The notes: generated by a model not told the origin, from the letters alone. A stretch of 60,000 bases of DNA from Branchiostoma floridae (GCF_000003815.2 NC_049987.1:23119661-23179660), one strand, 5' to 3'; counted from the stretch's first letter, positions 1-11,919 are shown. Numbers and translations are program-made.

Positions 1-85
1 ATAAACGTCATGACCCATTAGAACTGCCCCAAATACCCCCGGGCGCCTGCGGGTATACCTGGCATAGGTAATAATGTGTACGTGT
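1..85. repeat. 65-bp cassette, first of four copies
   Basis: Positions 17-77 carry a cassette that starts near 'ttagaactgccccaaatacc' and ends near 'gtaataatgtgt'. It recurs at about 1690-1751, 2344-2404 and 2820-2882. The later copies alternate with inverted-repeat elements, so this one probably belongs to the same array. No coding potential is seen. Confidence 0.75.
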
Positions 86-1692
86 CAAGGTTGCATCTCA
101 CTGCACTTGGAGCACTGGTGCGGCACTTCGGGGTTCGATAGATACTCAACGTAGTTCAGAGATAAAGAACGGAATTTCTTACATTTTGTGTAATTTGTTG
201 TCTTGTAAGTCATACCTTTACGTAAAATGCAATACGTATCTAAATTATTTTAAACTAGAGTTCAACGAACCCATCTCTTCGCCAAATAATCATGCCTTTA
301 TTTAAGACTTTAAGGTCTTATTGTTCCTCACAAACACACAAACATTACCAAAACCAGACTGTGACCTGACAGATGACCTGGTAGCATCCCTGGTCAATCA
401 GAATTTCATGCCTGTCAATTTAGACTTTGTCCCCAGTGTAAGGGCGTCCTCCAGCAAACCATCTGTATAACAGCTGTGTCCATAGATATAGGTCAAAATG
501 AGATATATAGAGCACAGTTTATTTCTGTTAATAAGTTTTGCTGCAGTACCTTAGGAAGCCGCTAGGGGGCCCACTATCATAATTTATGTTCGTTTTCCTG
601 ACCCCTACCCACCTACCGAAGATCATCAGGATTTTTTCAAGGCTTCTCGAGTTATGCATTCCACAAACAAAAGGACGCACACACTCGGCCCGCTACCGTC
701 CTAACGGAAAATGCTACGTCAACTATTTTCGAACACAACCTTCCTTTCCGCAGCCGCTACTTAAATACTAAATATCATGAAAATCCATACACAGCTTCTT
801 GAGTTATATGCTGTTGGCATGGATTTATGAACTTTCCTCATTAATTATGCAAATAAGCTACTGATTTGCATAATTAGTATTACATTGTATAAGTCATCAC
901 TCATTCTATCTACATACCGAAAATCCTGATTATCTGTTTACACGTTCTCAAGTTATCCTCGTCCAAAGTTTGAACGGAAATCGGTGCCTGCAGTTCCCAA
1001 AAAGCCGCTAGGGGGTCCAAACTCACAGCACTTACTCTCTGTTTTAAGGGCTATCTACCACTCAAAAATCATGACCACAGCATGTCCAGAACACGAAGTG
1101 CCAAAATTAAAAGTTTTGCTGCAGTACCTTAGGCAGCTACTAGGGTGCCCATTATCGAACTTGACCTTCGTTTTCCTAACCCCCATCCACCTAACAAATA
1201 TAATCAGGATCCATTCAAGGGTTCTCGAGTTATCTTGCTTACAGACAAACGCACTTACATACAAATCCCGCTACAGCACCATAGGTAAGAGCCAGGTAAA
1301 CCATTTTCGCACTTGACCTTCCTCTCCAAAACCGCTACACACCTACCAAGTTTCGTGAAAATCGCCCAGCTAGATTTTGACTTATGCTGCCAAAAACAAA
1401 CCGCAAAAAACATATTACCAAGCTCGCTGCAGTACCGTAGGAAAACGCCAGGTAAACCGTTTTCAAACTTGGCATTCCTTTCGACAACTGCTACACACCT
1501 ACCAAAAATCACAAAGTTCCATCCACAATTTCTCGAGTTATATGCTGTTGACCTACATACAGACCCAAGTCAAGCAATCTCATACTCTTCTTGGCGAAGA
1601 GAAAAATCGGAGAAAACAACACAACAGTGCCGCATTAAATGAACCCAACAGTGCCACACCAGTGCCCCAAGTGCAGTGAGATATCACCTTTA
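86..1692. mobile_element. MITE (AGGTGG family), split by a ~1.35-kb insertion
   Basis: The left part (about 86-240) and the right part (about 1576-1692) together match the intact 251-bp element at 6314-6564. Both outer ends carry the same inverted terminal sequence (ggt.gcatctcactgcactt at left, aagtgcagtgagatatcacc at right). The interior matches on both sides, including the 'cagagataaagaacg' segment at left and the 'acaacacaacagtgccgc' segment at right. Everything between about 240 and 1576 is foreign. The terminal TTAA is degenerate here. The split copy is therefore older than the inserted block. Confidence 0.75.
530..1570 (+). repeat. Diverged ~150-bp tandem repeats (dispersed family C)
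   Basis: A recurring unit carries the landmarks 'ctgcagtacc', 'gccgctaggggg', 'cacctaccnaanatca' and 'ctcgagttat'. The last occurs near 645, 800, 950, 1225 and 1534, which is close to multiples of 150 bp. Related single copies lie at 14,850-15,000 (+) and, on the minus strand, at 5100-5440, 13,420-13,690, 19,380-19,600, 30,300-31,040 and 40,930-41,240. The short open frames here are by-products of the repeat. Confidence 0.7.
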
Positions 1693-2885
1693 GAACCGCC
1701 CCCAAATACCCGCCCGTCCCTGTGGGTATACCTGGCGTGGGTAATGATGTGTAAGGCCACACTGACTTAATTTTATGGATGACATCCATGCATGATTTGA
1801 TTTTCGCCTGTTTTAAAAAACAACTGTGGCCACATATCACCCAATACATAATGTTTAGATATTAAAAATTCCTCCAATGATTGTAAGAAACCTTATTCCA
1901 TACTATAACTCCTGTATAAGCCTTAAGTTAAGCTATAGAGCTGTAGTTAACATGTAGATGCCATACTTTGTACCTTGTACAATTGTTGTGCAATAAAGTT
2001 ACATAAAAATCAGAACTTATGCTTACCAGAGGATCTGCTCTCCAGGGTAGGGGGCACATGGTGAGGGCATGTGGCCACAGCGCCCTTGTTCCCTCTTTAA
2101 ACAAGAAAGAATGGCAAATACAAACACGATTGAAATGGCGACAATTGTCTCTTACAGTCTTACTGGAGGTGAACATTAAGACAAACCAAGCCTGGGAAAG
2201 AATGGCCTTGTTGGTTTAGTCCTGTGGTTTATCAGCACTTCTTATTTTTGCTGGATTTTTATTTTATCCGCCCGCGCGCATTAGTATTGTGGTCTCCAGA
2301 GGATGTCATCCATAAAATCCAGTCGGTGTGGCCTAAGCCATTAGAACTGACCCAAATACCGACTGGCTCCTGCGGGTATACCTGGCGCAGGTGATAATGT
2401 GTTAGGCCACACTGTCTTAATTTTATGGATGACATCCATGCGCGATTTGATTTTCGCCTGTTCTAAAAAAAAAACAAAAAAAAAAACTGTGGTCACATAT
2501 CACCCCATATCAATAAGAATTTATAATTATGCTTATCGGAGGACCTGCTCTCAGGGGTAAGGGGCACATGGTCAGGGCATGTGGCTGCTGCGCCTTGTTC
2601 CCTCTTTAAACAAGAATGGCAATACAATCATGATTGAAATGACGACTGGAGGTGAACATAAGACAAACCAAGCCTGGGAAAGAATGGTCTTGATGTTTAG
2701 TCCTGTGGTTTAGCAGCACTTTTTTTCTTGGTTTTTTTTTCTTTTTCCGCCTGCGCGCATTAGTTTTGTAGTCTCCAGAGGATGTCATCCATAGAATCAA
2801 GTCGGTGTGGCCTAAGCCACTAGAACCGCCCCAAATACCGACTGGCTCCTGCGGGTATACCTGGCATAGGTAATAATGTGTTAGC
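1690..2885. repeat. Composite tandem array: 65-bp cassette plus inverted-repeat element
   Basis: Two inverted-repeat elements (about 1752-2336 and 2402-2817) share termini reading 'taggccacac' outward to 'ggatgacatcc' and its complement. Each is bounded by the 65-bp cassette (1690, 2344, 2820). The two interiors are near-copies of each other: 2018-2335 matches 2530-2816. The array can be read as [cassette-element]x2-cassette with unit lengths near 654 and 476 bp. Related termini appear at 25,143-25,200 and at the ends of 35,224-35,688. Confidence 0.75.
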
Positions 2886-3069
2886 TGTGATGTAGGGAGG
2901 ACCATTTGCGATAAATTAGCATTCAGCACACAGCGTTAACGGTATGTATCTAGGTCGCTGCACAGTGCGTGAGTTTGGATGGTCCTTGGAGAGATTAAGT
3001 GCTACCAATGGTTTGTGTCAACAAATGGCGTGTATATATGCTACAAGGCATGAAGTTTCTCGTGCTTCC

Positions 3070-3290
3070 GATTTCACAAGACGGCGATCGCTGAGAGTCT
3101 GTACAGCGACTAAAACTATTTCTGTTGTTTTATAAAGAGAATATCATGTAAAATGTAAAAGGATGGTTTAAAAACAACAGAACGCACAAAGGCGTTTCAG
3201 AATCTTGATCTATGAAATTTGTTGAGGGGTCTGTCAAATCTTTGGTCGTTCAGCTATTGTAGCATCTAGTGGAAAGAGAGTTTTATGTGC
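3070..3290. mobile_element. MITE, 'ctagtggaaag' family B (diverged)
   Basis: The left end has 'cacaagacggcgatcgctg' followed by 'gcgactaaaa'. The right end has 'tttggtcgttcagc' and 'atctagtggaaag'. These are the inverted ends of the family seen most clearly at 28,846-29,068. The interior 'atgaaatttgttgaggggtc' is also shared with other members. Confidence 0.6.
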
Positions 3291-3980
3291 ATAGCCACTG
3301 AAAATCCTATGTTGAAAATATTATGTTGAAAGAAAACTATTAGTACAAGCGAAAAATTCCACACGGACCTCATACGGACTTGAATATATTCGCACGTATG
3401 ACCGCACCGTTGGAGAAATGGTCACAAAAACTGCGAAGTACGTTTGGAGTTTAATGACAAGGAAAATCCTAAGACTCTGTATTTATATCGACAGATATAA
3501 AGGGTCAACTAGCCGGGCGTTCATGTTGAATTATTTTAAAGGTTGCAAGTAATATTCAGAGGAGGTCATTATTTTGGTCGACAGGGACAACTTTAGGGTC
3601 TTTCATTATTCATTGAAAGAAGATGATCTATTCGCCGTTGAGACCAAGGCATTTAAGAAACATAAACAATCTAAACATGCACATTTTTTTAAAGGAGAAC
3701 AGTGTCTTAAGAACAGTTCCTGCAAACTCTGGTAGTGTCTAGCGGTACAAAGGGTAGCAATGTACAGCAACAGGGTACGTTTTACAGGGAGGGGTTGCTG
3801 GCCCTTTCCCTTTGACATGCTTGAGGCACCCCATCAAACACGTTACCCACATTTTACGTCCCTTCCGAAAGACTAGTGCAGCCACAATCGAAATGGCCTT
3901 CCCAGGATTTGATTATTCCAGGATCGGAATCTCAAAAGGTAGCGTTTGCTAGCTTAAACGTCTGACTGCTTCGAAATCAC
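3291..3980. other. No gene or repeat recognised
   Basis: About 690 bp of AT-rich sequence with only short chance open frames (longest 70 codons, minus strand). I see no splice-framed coding, RNA gene or clear repeat. Confidence 0.4.
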
Positions 3981-4140
3981 ATCCAGTTGCTTGGAGTAAC
4001 TGTAATTATACAGCTGAACATGTTTTTCATTGCTAAACAACGCCCATTTGTATAGGTTGCGCTAAAATACTGTTACTGGAACGATTAGTTCAACTGTGAG
4101 GCTGCTACCAGTTGAGCTACAGGGACCCCCCCCCCCTCAA
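3980..4140 (-). mobile_element. tRNA-derived SINE head (fragment)
   Basis: The reverse strand of 4085-4126 reads like a tRNA 5' half. A perfect A box (tagctcaactgg) lies at 4108-4119 and is followed by 'cagcctca'. The same head occurs on the plus strand at 12,270, where a full SINE body follows. A C-run (about 4125-4137) borders it. No B box or tRNA 3' half is present, so this is not a working tRNA gene. Confidence 0.55.
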
Positions 4141-4504
4141 AGTAATGAGCCACGAATCCCGTTTTGACAAAACACCCTACCTCCCCTCGCGTTGATAATT
4201 CACAAAGACTTACCACCTGGAGAGATATATCCGCACACGAGCCGAATGTATTTCTACTCATAATCCATTAGTTACTCACAGCGGAGGTTCAGACGTCGTG
4301 ATTCATCAATATTATCATACCTTGTTAGCGAGGTTTTCATTCTCGCACAATACTTTAAATACGATAAGGTTTCCACATGATATTAGACGCAGTTGACGGC
4401 CGTAAATTTGGTACCGAACTCCTTGTGATAAAATCACACCACATTCTCTGCGCTAAATGTCAATGTGGATTGGATATAAATCACACGAGAGCTCATAGTA
4501 ATTG

Positions 4505-4660
4505 GAACTGCTTTGATTAATAGAATCTTTCTTAGTACGTCGATGAAGGTTAAACATGCAGGTAGTAGAATACGCCCAAAAGTAATTACTCATTAAGCTG
4601 GATATGATTTTGGAAAAATGATCATAGCCAGTTATTAATAAGTTGCTGGAGTAACTGCTA
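4505..4660. repeat. Interspersed repeat, 'gatgaaggttagac' family
   Basis: The landmarks 'gtcgatgaaggttaaac', 'agtaattactcat' and 'ctggatatgatttt' recur at 19,745-19,820. Partial copies lie at 3980-4010 ('atccagttgcttggagtaactg') and 9045-9075. The repeat is probably non-coding and transposon-derived; the class is not determined. Confidence 0.55.
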
Positions 4661-4667
4661 TTTGGAA

Positions 4668-4918
4668 AATCTTTCTTACTTTGTAAGTTCCATACTTTGC
4701 AACCCTACAATCTCCTATACTCATTAACTGATGATATATCTCGTGATTTTGTAGATTCATTCTTCTATCCAAGCTGTTAGATCATTTTTTAATATATTAT
4801 CAACGAATCTTATTACTTTTTAAGTCCCATATTCTGTAACCCTATAGGATTACAATAACTCATATAGTCCTGAACTGCTGTTGATATTTATCATGATTTT
4901 GTTGACAAGATATTCATA
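4668..4918 (+). repeat. Two-copy tandem duplication, ~140 bp
   Basis: 4670-4765 and 4806-4915 share, in order, 'atctt(t/a)cttactttgtaag', 'tccatactttg(c/t)aaccctac', 'ctgatgatat' and 'gtgattttgt'. Substitutions and small indels show it is not recent. Nothing else is seen in this segment or in the AT-rich flank to 5100. Confidence 0.6.
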
Positions 4919-5099
4919 CCCCTTGAATCTAAGCTAGTTTGATTACACCAACAGGTCGCTCTATCTATTGAACTGACACATTTTATTAGAGAGCAGAGAT
5001 CTTTCGTACATTTTCCAATTTTGAACAAATAGATATTTATTTATCTTTCTCTCCCCGGCACAGTCACATAAATAAAGGTATTAAACACCATTTCTTACC

Positions 5100-5440
5100 T
5101 TCGCCAGGGAGGTTATATTTTCAGTGCCGTTTGTGAGTCTCTTTGTGGGCAACATTACTCGAGAAGTTGTGGATGTAGGTGGATAGGGGATGAATAAACA
5201 AGTCAAGTTCATAAATGGTTATCCTAGCGGCTTTCTATAGCACTACAGCGGAGATTTTGGTTTCAATATCTCTTGTTCTGGACATGCTGTAGGCGCGATT
5301 TTTAGTTTGTAGCTCCCAGGGTAGCGGTGTAGGTTTTGGCCCCCAGTCAGCTTTGTTTGAACTACATTGACCGATTATGTTTCAGACTTCCTAAGAGAAT
5401 AACCAAAGAATTGGTTCACAGACCGTCATTGGTGGTTTTG
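5100..5440 (-). repeat. Dispersed family C copy
   Basis: Read on the minus strand it carries the 'agccgctagg', 'cacctacatcc' and 'ctcgagtaat' landmarks of the array at 530-1570, in the same order. On the plus strand it begins near 'ccttcgccagggaggttata', matching the starts of other minus-strand copies. Confidence 0.55.
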
Positions 5441-6309
5441 GTGCCAGTATGTTTTCGTTTTGTAATGCCGTAATGTAAAGACTTCTGAAATCAGAACGCG
5501 CCCAGTTATTCACCAGTAGCCCTGGTCCGGGCGGAATAAAGCTCAAACCAACCATTCGGCGCCATCAATTTTTAATGAACCGTTGGATTAAGAATAGACG
5601 TTGATGAATAGAAGGTGATCCGAATCCAGAACCTGCAACAGGAAGGACTTTCTCTGATACGAATACTGGAACATGCAGAAGGGAATATTCTTTGTGCGAT
5701 GTTTATTCGAGCGTTCATCGTCTTCCAAAATTTACAATACTGGACACATAAAAATGAAAATGTCTGCAGTCACTCAGAGCAAACAGACACATGAGGAAGT
5801 ATGGTAAGGTTAGATATAAAAGATAATAATTATTTTTACTTCAATTACATCAAATTTGGCATCTGTTACAATTAAAAATATTCAACTGTATAGGTTAGAA
5901 GTAGATATTAGAGACAACTGGGCAAAGAAAACAAAAGCATTGAGCAGGCTTAATTTACAGTAGTATGAAATTAATGTAGGTGCACTTATAAAACAAATGT
6001 CAGTATTATCAACTGTGACTAATAGTCTACAAGCTCTAATAATTTGGTTGACTGTCTTAGTTTTTTCTCAATTTGTTATCGCCCATATCTTCTTCTGTGT
6101 ATTCCTCGCTCGCCGTCGTATCATATTTCAGTGCTTTAATACAAAAATGATATATGTCCGAGGCCGGGCAAAGGGCAGCGAGTGATCCAATCAATATATT
6201 GCAAATAAATGAATAAATAATTCACCTTTAGTCGACACAATGTTACAGTGTGGCGCTATAGGGATAGCACGTTCGGGTGTAATGACCTATGCGATGATGC
6301 CCCTATGAC
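5441..6309. other. No gene or repeat recognised
   Basis: AT-rich sequence. The only open frame above 60 codons (5997-6185) has no recognisable protein features. I see no RNA gene or structured element. Confidence 0.4.
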
Positions 6310-6313
6310 TTAA

Positions 6314-6564
6314 GGTGGTATCTCACTGCACTTGGGGCACCAGTGCGGCACTGCTGATTTCGTTCACTGCGGCACTACTGTTGTGTTATTTTCGCCGATT
6401 TTATTAATACTTTAGCTATAGTGTAATACGTAACAGTATGACTTGGAGATAACAAAATACACAAAACGCAAGAAAATTCGTTCTTTATCTCTGAAATTTG
6501 TTAAGTAATCAAGTTGAACCCTGTAGTGCCGCGCCGGTGCCACAGGGTCAGTGAGATACCACCT
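6314..6564. mobile_element. Intact 251-bp MITE (AGGTGG family), TTAA target
   Basis: The terminal inverted repeats begin GGTGGTATCTCACTGC at left and end GCAGTGAGATACCACCT at right. The similarity extends about 40 bp inward (caccagtgcggcact / tgccgcgccggtgcc). TTAA lies directly outside both ends (6310-6313 and 6565-6568). It has no coding capacity. The TTAA duplication is typical of piggyBac-type transposition. The split copy at 86-1692 is the same family. Confidence 0.85.
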
Positions 6565-6569
6565 TTAAG

Positions 6570-8020
6570 ATAGAGCTGCTTAACTCCATGTCGGGAGCTT
6601 CGTTTTTACATTGCCCGAACATATGGCCTTGGCAACGGCATATCTCTGTTAGCAGGTATTACAAGGTCGTCGTCAATCACTCTTTATCGCCAGTGGACCG
6701 TTTGCCATTTCTAACACGTAGTGCATTCAGAGCAAACCTCCAAGCTAAGGTTAGGCTACGGTTTGTTGTGACGTCTTTTGGGGCGTTTCTATAGACGTTT
6801 TCATTCTCCCCCCTCCCCTCTTATTGGCGTTTTTACCAATTTTGTCAAGATTTCTTTTCAGACACCAAAGTCCCCCAAATAAAAACTGGCAAAATAGAAA
6901 GCCAGATAGAAACACATAAAGAAATCCATATGAATACCAGACCATTTTTCATTGATTTCGAAAGTAATCTCCGAATCTCATTCAGTTTTAGATTGAATAG
7001 TCTTTAAACATTGTTTATCTGGATGTTTGTTTATCCCTTCAAAAATGTGAAACGATCTAAATTTTAGAACAGCAACGTTCTTCATCTACATCCACATATT
7101 TTCAAAGAAAAATATCTGATGGAAATATGTTCAAATACTTGAAAAATATGTGTTTGTAAAAAAAAAAAAAACCTTATATATTTATTCACCAACCTGATGA
7201 CATATTATTAACGATTAAGATTTCCCTTGCCGTTTGCGGACGGATTTTGAGCCGGTCCCCGAATCTCAGCGGCATGGTGATTGATCTGCTCCAATGGGTC
7301 CGGCTGTGGAGGCTGCCGGATCAGGTGATGCAGCTTCCCACCGCCCGCCAGAACAAGAAGACGCCGGCGATATGGTAGCAGCTGCAGGGAGGTGGGCCGG
7401 GACCGCCATGGTTGCCTCAGGATCTCCCAACCTTCTCGTCAGTTACAGTCTGTGTGAGCTGGCTGATGTGCTACGTACCAATCCCTGATAGAGTAGAGGG
7501 TGAGTTCATTTCCTTACCGAGTCATCTATATTCTGAATAAGCGGTGAAGGGTGGAAGATTTTTGTCTGCCTATAATGTCGCGAGGAGTGTATGTATGATG
7601 ATGTCTGACGGGGCGTCCGAATCGGTCGGAGGGTTATCGTTTAGAATTTGGTTCCCGTCCAATTTTAGGTCAATACAAAGTGGCTATGTAAGCAGAGAAT
7701 CTTCTTCATCAATGCTAAATAGATGGGGAAATGATAAGTCAGATGTGCGGGCTAGTTTGGGGTCTATCTGGTCGCCCATAGACTGTCTGGTATTCCTGAT
7801 CGAGCGGGCTGCCTTTGGGTTGGGCAGATGATTTAACGTACGTAACAGTGCGCTGGTGTAGATCAAATGCGTCCGGGATTCTTTGGTAAAAAAACGGACG
7901 TATCGACAAGCTGCCAACTGAGAGGAAATCAAGGCAACTGTCGGGCATTTTCTTCTATCCCGATCCTTCATCTTGGAAAATGAAGGCAATTTGAGGAGAG
8001 CCAATAGCTACACAAAAATA
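6570..8020. other. No gene recognised; local GC-rich patch and minus-strand open frame
   Basis: An A-run lies near 7159-7172. A GC-rich patch (7240-7490) and a 106-codon minus-strand open frame (8004 to 7684, rich in Arg/Leu/Ser) stand out from the AT-rich surroundings. I do not recognise either protein. Neither shows splice-supported continuation. They could be decayed transposon coding sequence or chance. Confidence 0.3.
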
Positions 8021-8021
8021 G

Positions 8022-8257
8022 TAACGTTAGTTCACCTTTATCCGTGGAGAAACCTATATCCGTTGCTTTTAGAAACAGGGTATCTGCTGGGAGTATTACG
8101 TCGATGGTGGTTTCAAACATTTTAAACACCTTGTTTCAAACTCCAGTATTTCGAAAATATTGCAGTTTGAAACCACCGACAGTCGACTTAAAATCCTTGA
8201 ATACCCTGTTTTTAGAAACAACGGATATACCCTACGGATAAAGGTGGACCAACGTTA
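8022..8257. mobile_element. MITE, family D (TAACGTTAGTTCACC ends)
   Basis: The left end TAACGTTAGTTCACCTTTAT is answered at 8234-8257 by its near-perfect reverse complement. A second paired block follows inward ('cctatatccgttg...ttagaaacagggtat' against its complement at about 8195-8232). The element is 236 bp and non-coding. A second copy lies at 34,991-35,206. Confidence 0.85.
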
Positions 8258-8865
8258 TAACAGCTACAGTGCTTTTGAACGTGCGATTAAATGATGACAT
8301 TTTGAAAATCGCTGACGATTTCGCAAGGCGCTAAAACGGTATCGACCCCTGAGTGAGCGTGCCGCCTACACACCTGCGGCATTGTTAGGTTCATGCAAAT
8401 GAAAAACACTCTGATGACGTTATACAACTTATACTTGGGCCACTAAGAAACATATATATGTTATACAAACATGTGCAAACATGAGCATGTACCATCAAAG
8501 TGATATAAAAATATGATAGAATTGATAACAGTACAAGAAACAATTAGTCCAGAATACCAAAACGTAGATGAAAGAGCAATCCAGTTGGTTGAGTAGCTGT
8601 CACCTTGCGTATCTTATTATCTGACTTTGTGCAACCTTCATTGACGATGTGGTTTGTTGATGTAGTTTGTTGATACATTTATGATATACAGCAGTACTAT
8701 CATAATTACACTTGATGCTTGTGAAGGAATCAACAAATACATGAAGCGCAACTCATTGCGTTCTGATTGTTTTCCCGTTGGTAAGGAGACACGAAATATG
8801 TGACCCTAAATCAAACATGACCGAGATAAATATCCAACCTCGTCTCTGCATCACTTAACAGAATT
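8258..8865. other. No gene recognised
   Basis: AT-rich sequence with stops in all frames. A short motif at 8800-8860 ('gaccgagataaatatcc', 'acctcgtctct') recurs at 9432-9460 and suggests an old repeat. Confidence 0.35.
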
Positions 8866-8867
8866 GT

Positions 8868-8998
8868 GGAAAAAACTGAACTTTATGTAACCAACAAGGA
8901 ATGTTGAACAAGGCTGACGGAGTCGGCTGAAAAATTTGGGTAAGTCCCAATCTAACTTGGTGTTGGTCACATAAAGTTTAGTTTTTTCCACATGTAAC
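8868..8998. repeat. Long inverted repeat (hairpin)
   Basis: 8869-8900 ('gtggaaaaaactgaac' onward to 'gtaaccaac') pairs with 8964-8996 ('gttggtcacataaag' to 'ttttttccacat'). The arms are about 30 bp with few mismatches around a ~65-bp loop. This fits a small foldback element. No coding is present. Confidence 0.7.
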
Positions 8999-8999
8999 T

Positions 9000-10500
9000 T
9001 TACAACACAGATGAACTTTCATGCTAAGACTGAACAGAATTGCTGATGAAGGTTAGACATCAAGATGATAAAATATCCAAGATAACGGTCACTCGAGCAA
9101 CACGAACATCCACTATCTTTCGTCAAAAACTAAATCAGAACTGGAGTTCACAGGGTTTCAAACCAAAACTCTGAATTGATATGCTTACAAGTACGCTTCA
9201 AATAGCTCAGTGCAGTTTTGAGCCTTTGTTTTGTAATGTTTGTTTGAGCCTTTATTTATTCATGAGAAGGTCAAATCGGCATGGAGGCCGCTTTTCGTTG
9301 AGGTCACAAGGGAACAGGGTGAGGGTTAGATGAAATATAAGAGATGCAGATTACAAATGTACTTCGTTTAAGTCCTAATCCATCCATAGGATGCGATCCT
9401 ATGCGAAATATGCGATCTGAAACTCAATGTGACTGAGACTAATATCCTACCTCGTCTCTTTATCTCTAAAATCTACTGATGTCGGAAATAGAACATGGAA
9501 TGACCCCTAGGCGTAAGGAATACATGTTTTGCCAACTGCAGCCGACATTGAGCCATGTTCTCAGGTCTCCAGACTTGTAACAAGGTCTTGTTACGATGCC
9601 TTGGGGAAATCTGGTGGCCCGAACCCCTACTTACTTCACAATTCAACAGGAAAGGGTCGCAACTTTTGAACTGTTAGCAAGAATAGCTGACAAACGTCGG
9701 TAGATTGATGACCAATCACAACTCAATGAACCATTCCATCTCGCTGTGCTTGTAATATGATCTGAGCAGGTCAAATCTAATGAAATGTTCCTTAGGTATG
9801 CGTATTGCTGGCTATTCTTCTTCCTTGGTGCTTGCATTTTTCTGGATGATTGTTTCGGTTTGAATTGCATAATATTTGTTGGGTGAGATGATACATTTTT
9901 GAGCCACAGAGGAATGCTCTCTTGTATGATATCCACATTCAACTATGGTGACGGGCTTGCTGCAACCGTGTTGCAAACTAAGATTTAACGGAGTACTCAA
10001 CGAATTTCAAGGATAAGAAAAAACGAATCAATCTTCGCAGTGAGTCTGATTCTACGTTTTTCATGTTTTCTTGTTTTTATTGGTCATTTTTCTGCATGAC
10101 ATTGCAGTTACGAAATCAAGGGTTGCACATATCCAATTAAGAACACAGCAAGGTCGCCGTCTAGTGGAATCGGAGTCTAAACATAAATGGGTTCTGATTT
10201 TAATAGAATGATTTCTAGCAATTTCCAGTTATCTTTAGGGGAAGATTATGATGATAATCTTTATTAGGGATAAGACAGTATTTTCTGAGCCACCGAGAAA
10301 TACAGTGCATCTTGTATACATAGTTTGACCGCTATGTTTTGATACCCTGAAAACAAGCTAAGGTCATTCCAGACGATTGAAGACGCTACATTTCTGCTAG
10401 GCGCGCGCGAATCACATTTCCTACAAGTCAGGCACGTACAGTCTCAAGTGTGCTTTATTGATCTTCAGAAGAAAAGAACATAAGGCCGCTTTGAAAGCCA
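9000..10500. other. No gene recognised
   Basis: Contains old repeat scraps (9045-9075 and 9432-9460, see related entries) and short minus-strand open frames (99 and 62 codons) with no family features. Nothing else is supported. Confidence 0.35.
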
Positions 10501-10960
10501 CCAGCATTTATCAAACGGATCAAACGTCTCCATGCATGGCCTTTTCTGCCATTGCCGCCACTTTGATTGTGGCATCATTAGTAAGCAAAAAAACTAATGA
10601 TGAAACGTTTTAAGAACTTGTTTGCTTCGTTTAGTTTGCTCTATCATGAAAGGAGATAAGGTGATTAAAACTTCAGGAGCCTGTATGCTTGGCCCTTCCT
10701 CCCATTGCCGTCAGTTTGATCATTGTAGCATCATCAATCAGTAAGCAAAGCAACAGTCACATAAAACATTTCAAGAACTCGTTTGCTTCTTTGATTTCTC
10801 TCTTTCCAACATAAAATAATGAGTTTAAAACTTCAGGAGTCTGCATACTTGGTCCTTTCTCCCATTGCCGTCACTTTGATCATTGATCAGGAAGCAAAGT
10901 ATAACAGTAATAGTCAGATAAAACATTCTAAAAACTTACCTGCTTTTTAGAGTTGCTCAA
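10500..10960 (+). repeat. Three-copy tandem repeat, ~155 bp
   Basis: The landmark 'ccattgccg(c/t)ca(c/g)tttgat' occurs near 10,551, 10,704 and 10,864. Each copy also has 'agtaagcaaag', 'aaaac(a/g)tt..aagaact' and 'tttgctt' at matching offsets, and 'aaaacttcaggag(c/t)ctg' starts copies two and three. Periods are about 152 and 161 bp. Confidence 0.75.
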
Positions 10961-11704
10961 TCCAAGAGAAGGTAAGAGCAGTTGCACAAGTTTAAAAAAT
11001 ACTTATTTGGGGAAACGAATTTTAGCTAAGTCACAATCTGCAGTGGCAAATCAGAACTTCAACGTCCGATCTGTCACCTATTTGTGGTCATCTTCAAAAT
11101 ATGCACGTCTTATCTGTTAAGAGCATTGAATTCAAAGCTATTGTCATGTGCAATTCGTTCATATTCTGTTCCTTCCGAGATGTACATGAGTGTGCAAAAG
11201 ATGCGGTTGATACAAAGCATTCAGCAGATGGAAGTTCACAAACTAGGCCAATGCTCACCACACCTAGTCCCCAGGCATCAGATGCTGGCAGAAGTCGAAT
11301 GTTTATGTCATATCTGAGCGTAATTCGAGCAGATAATGACCTTTATAATGATACTTAGTGCATAAGTGATGTCCTTCCGATGTTTATGATGGTGATTGGA
11401 GTTAATCACGGATGTCTATTGGTAATTATACCTGAGAAAATTGAATTACGTCACAGCAGGGGCACGCAAATTGAGTGCCGTGAAAGATAGTACTAACTGG
11501 ATAAAAGTCATATTGTGAAGGGTGACAAATGATAAGATAGGTCTGTTTGGATAAATGTATCCATATGTTACTTGATACTCGCAGACAATTATATCGTCAA
11601 GAAAAGTCTGTTATAGAACGTTTTATGATTGGAAAAACGTTTGAAATCGTATTTAAAACATACTGCGTCCTAACTACATGTTTTGCCTTGAGTTGTTTTA
11701 GGCC

Positions 11705-11915
11705 AGCTGTCTACTAAATGGCGAACGCGGCGCGTGTGTGACCGCACAGCGACCAAAACTGAATTTTTGTGACCAATGATTTTATAGTTCGAATATGATG
11801 CAAAATATTCAAACGACAAAACAAACAAATCTTGAAAATATTCGCTATCTATCTTTCGAATTCGTTGAGTGACTTTTTAAATCTTTGGTCGATCAACAGC
11901 CTTTAGTGTTTAGTG
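11705..11915. mobile_element. MITE, family B (diverged)
   Basis: The left end has 'gtctactaaatggcgaacgc', then 'gcgaccaaaactgaattttt'. The right end has 'tttggtcgatcaac'. The interior 'aaaatattcgctatc...gaattcgttgagtgac' matches 'aaatattcgtttctt...aactcgttgaggg' inside the copy at 36,974-37,214. Confidence 0.6.
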
Positions 11916-11919
11916 TTAA

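Noticed and set aside
7684-8004. 106-codon minus-strand frame
   Set aside because: Looks locally protein-like but no family, splice partner or start support could be found; left as unassigned.
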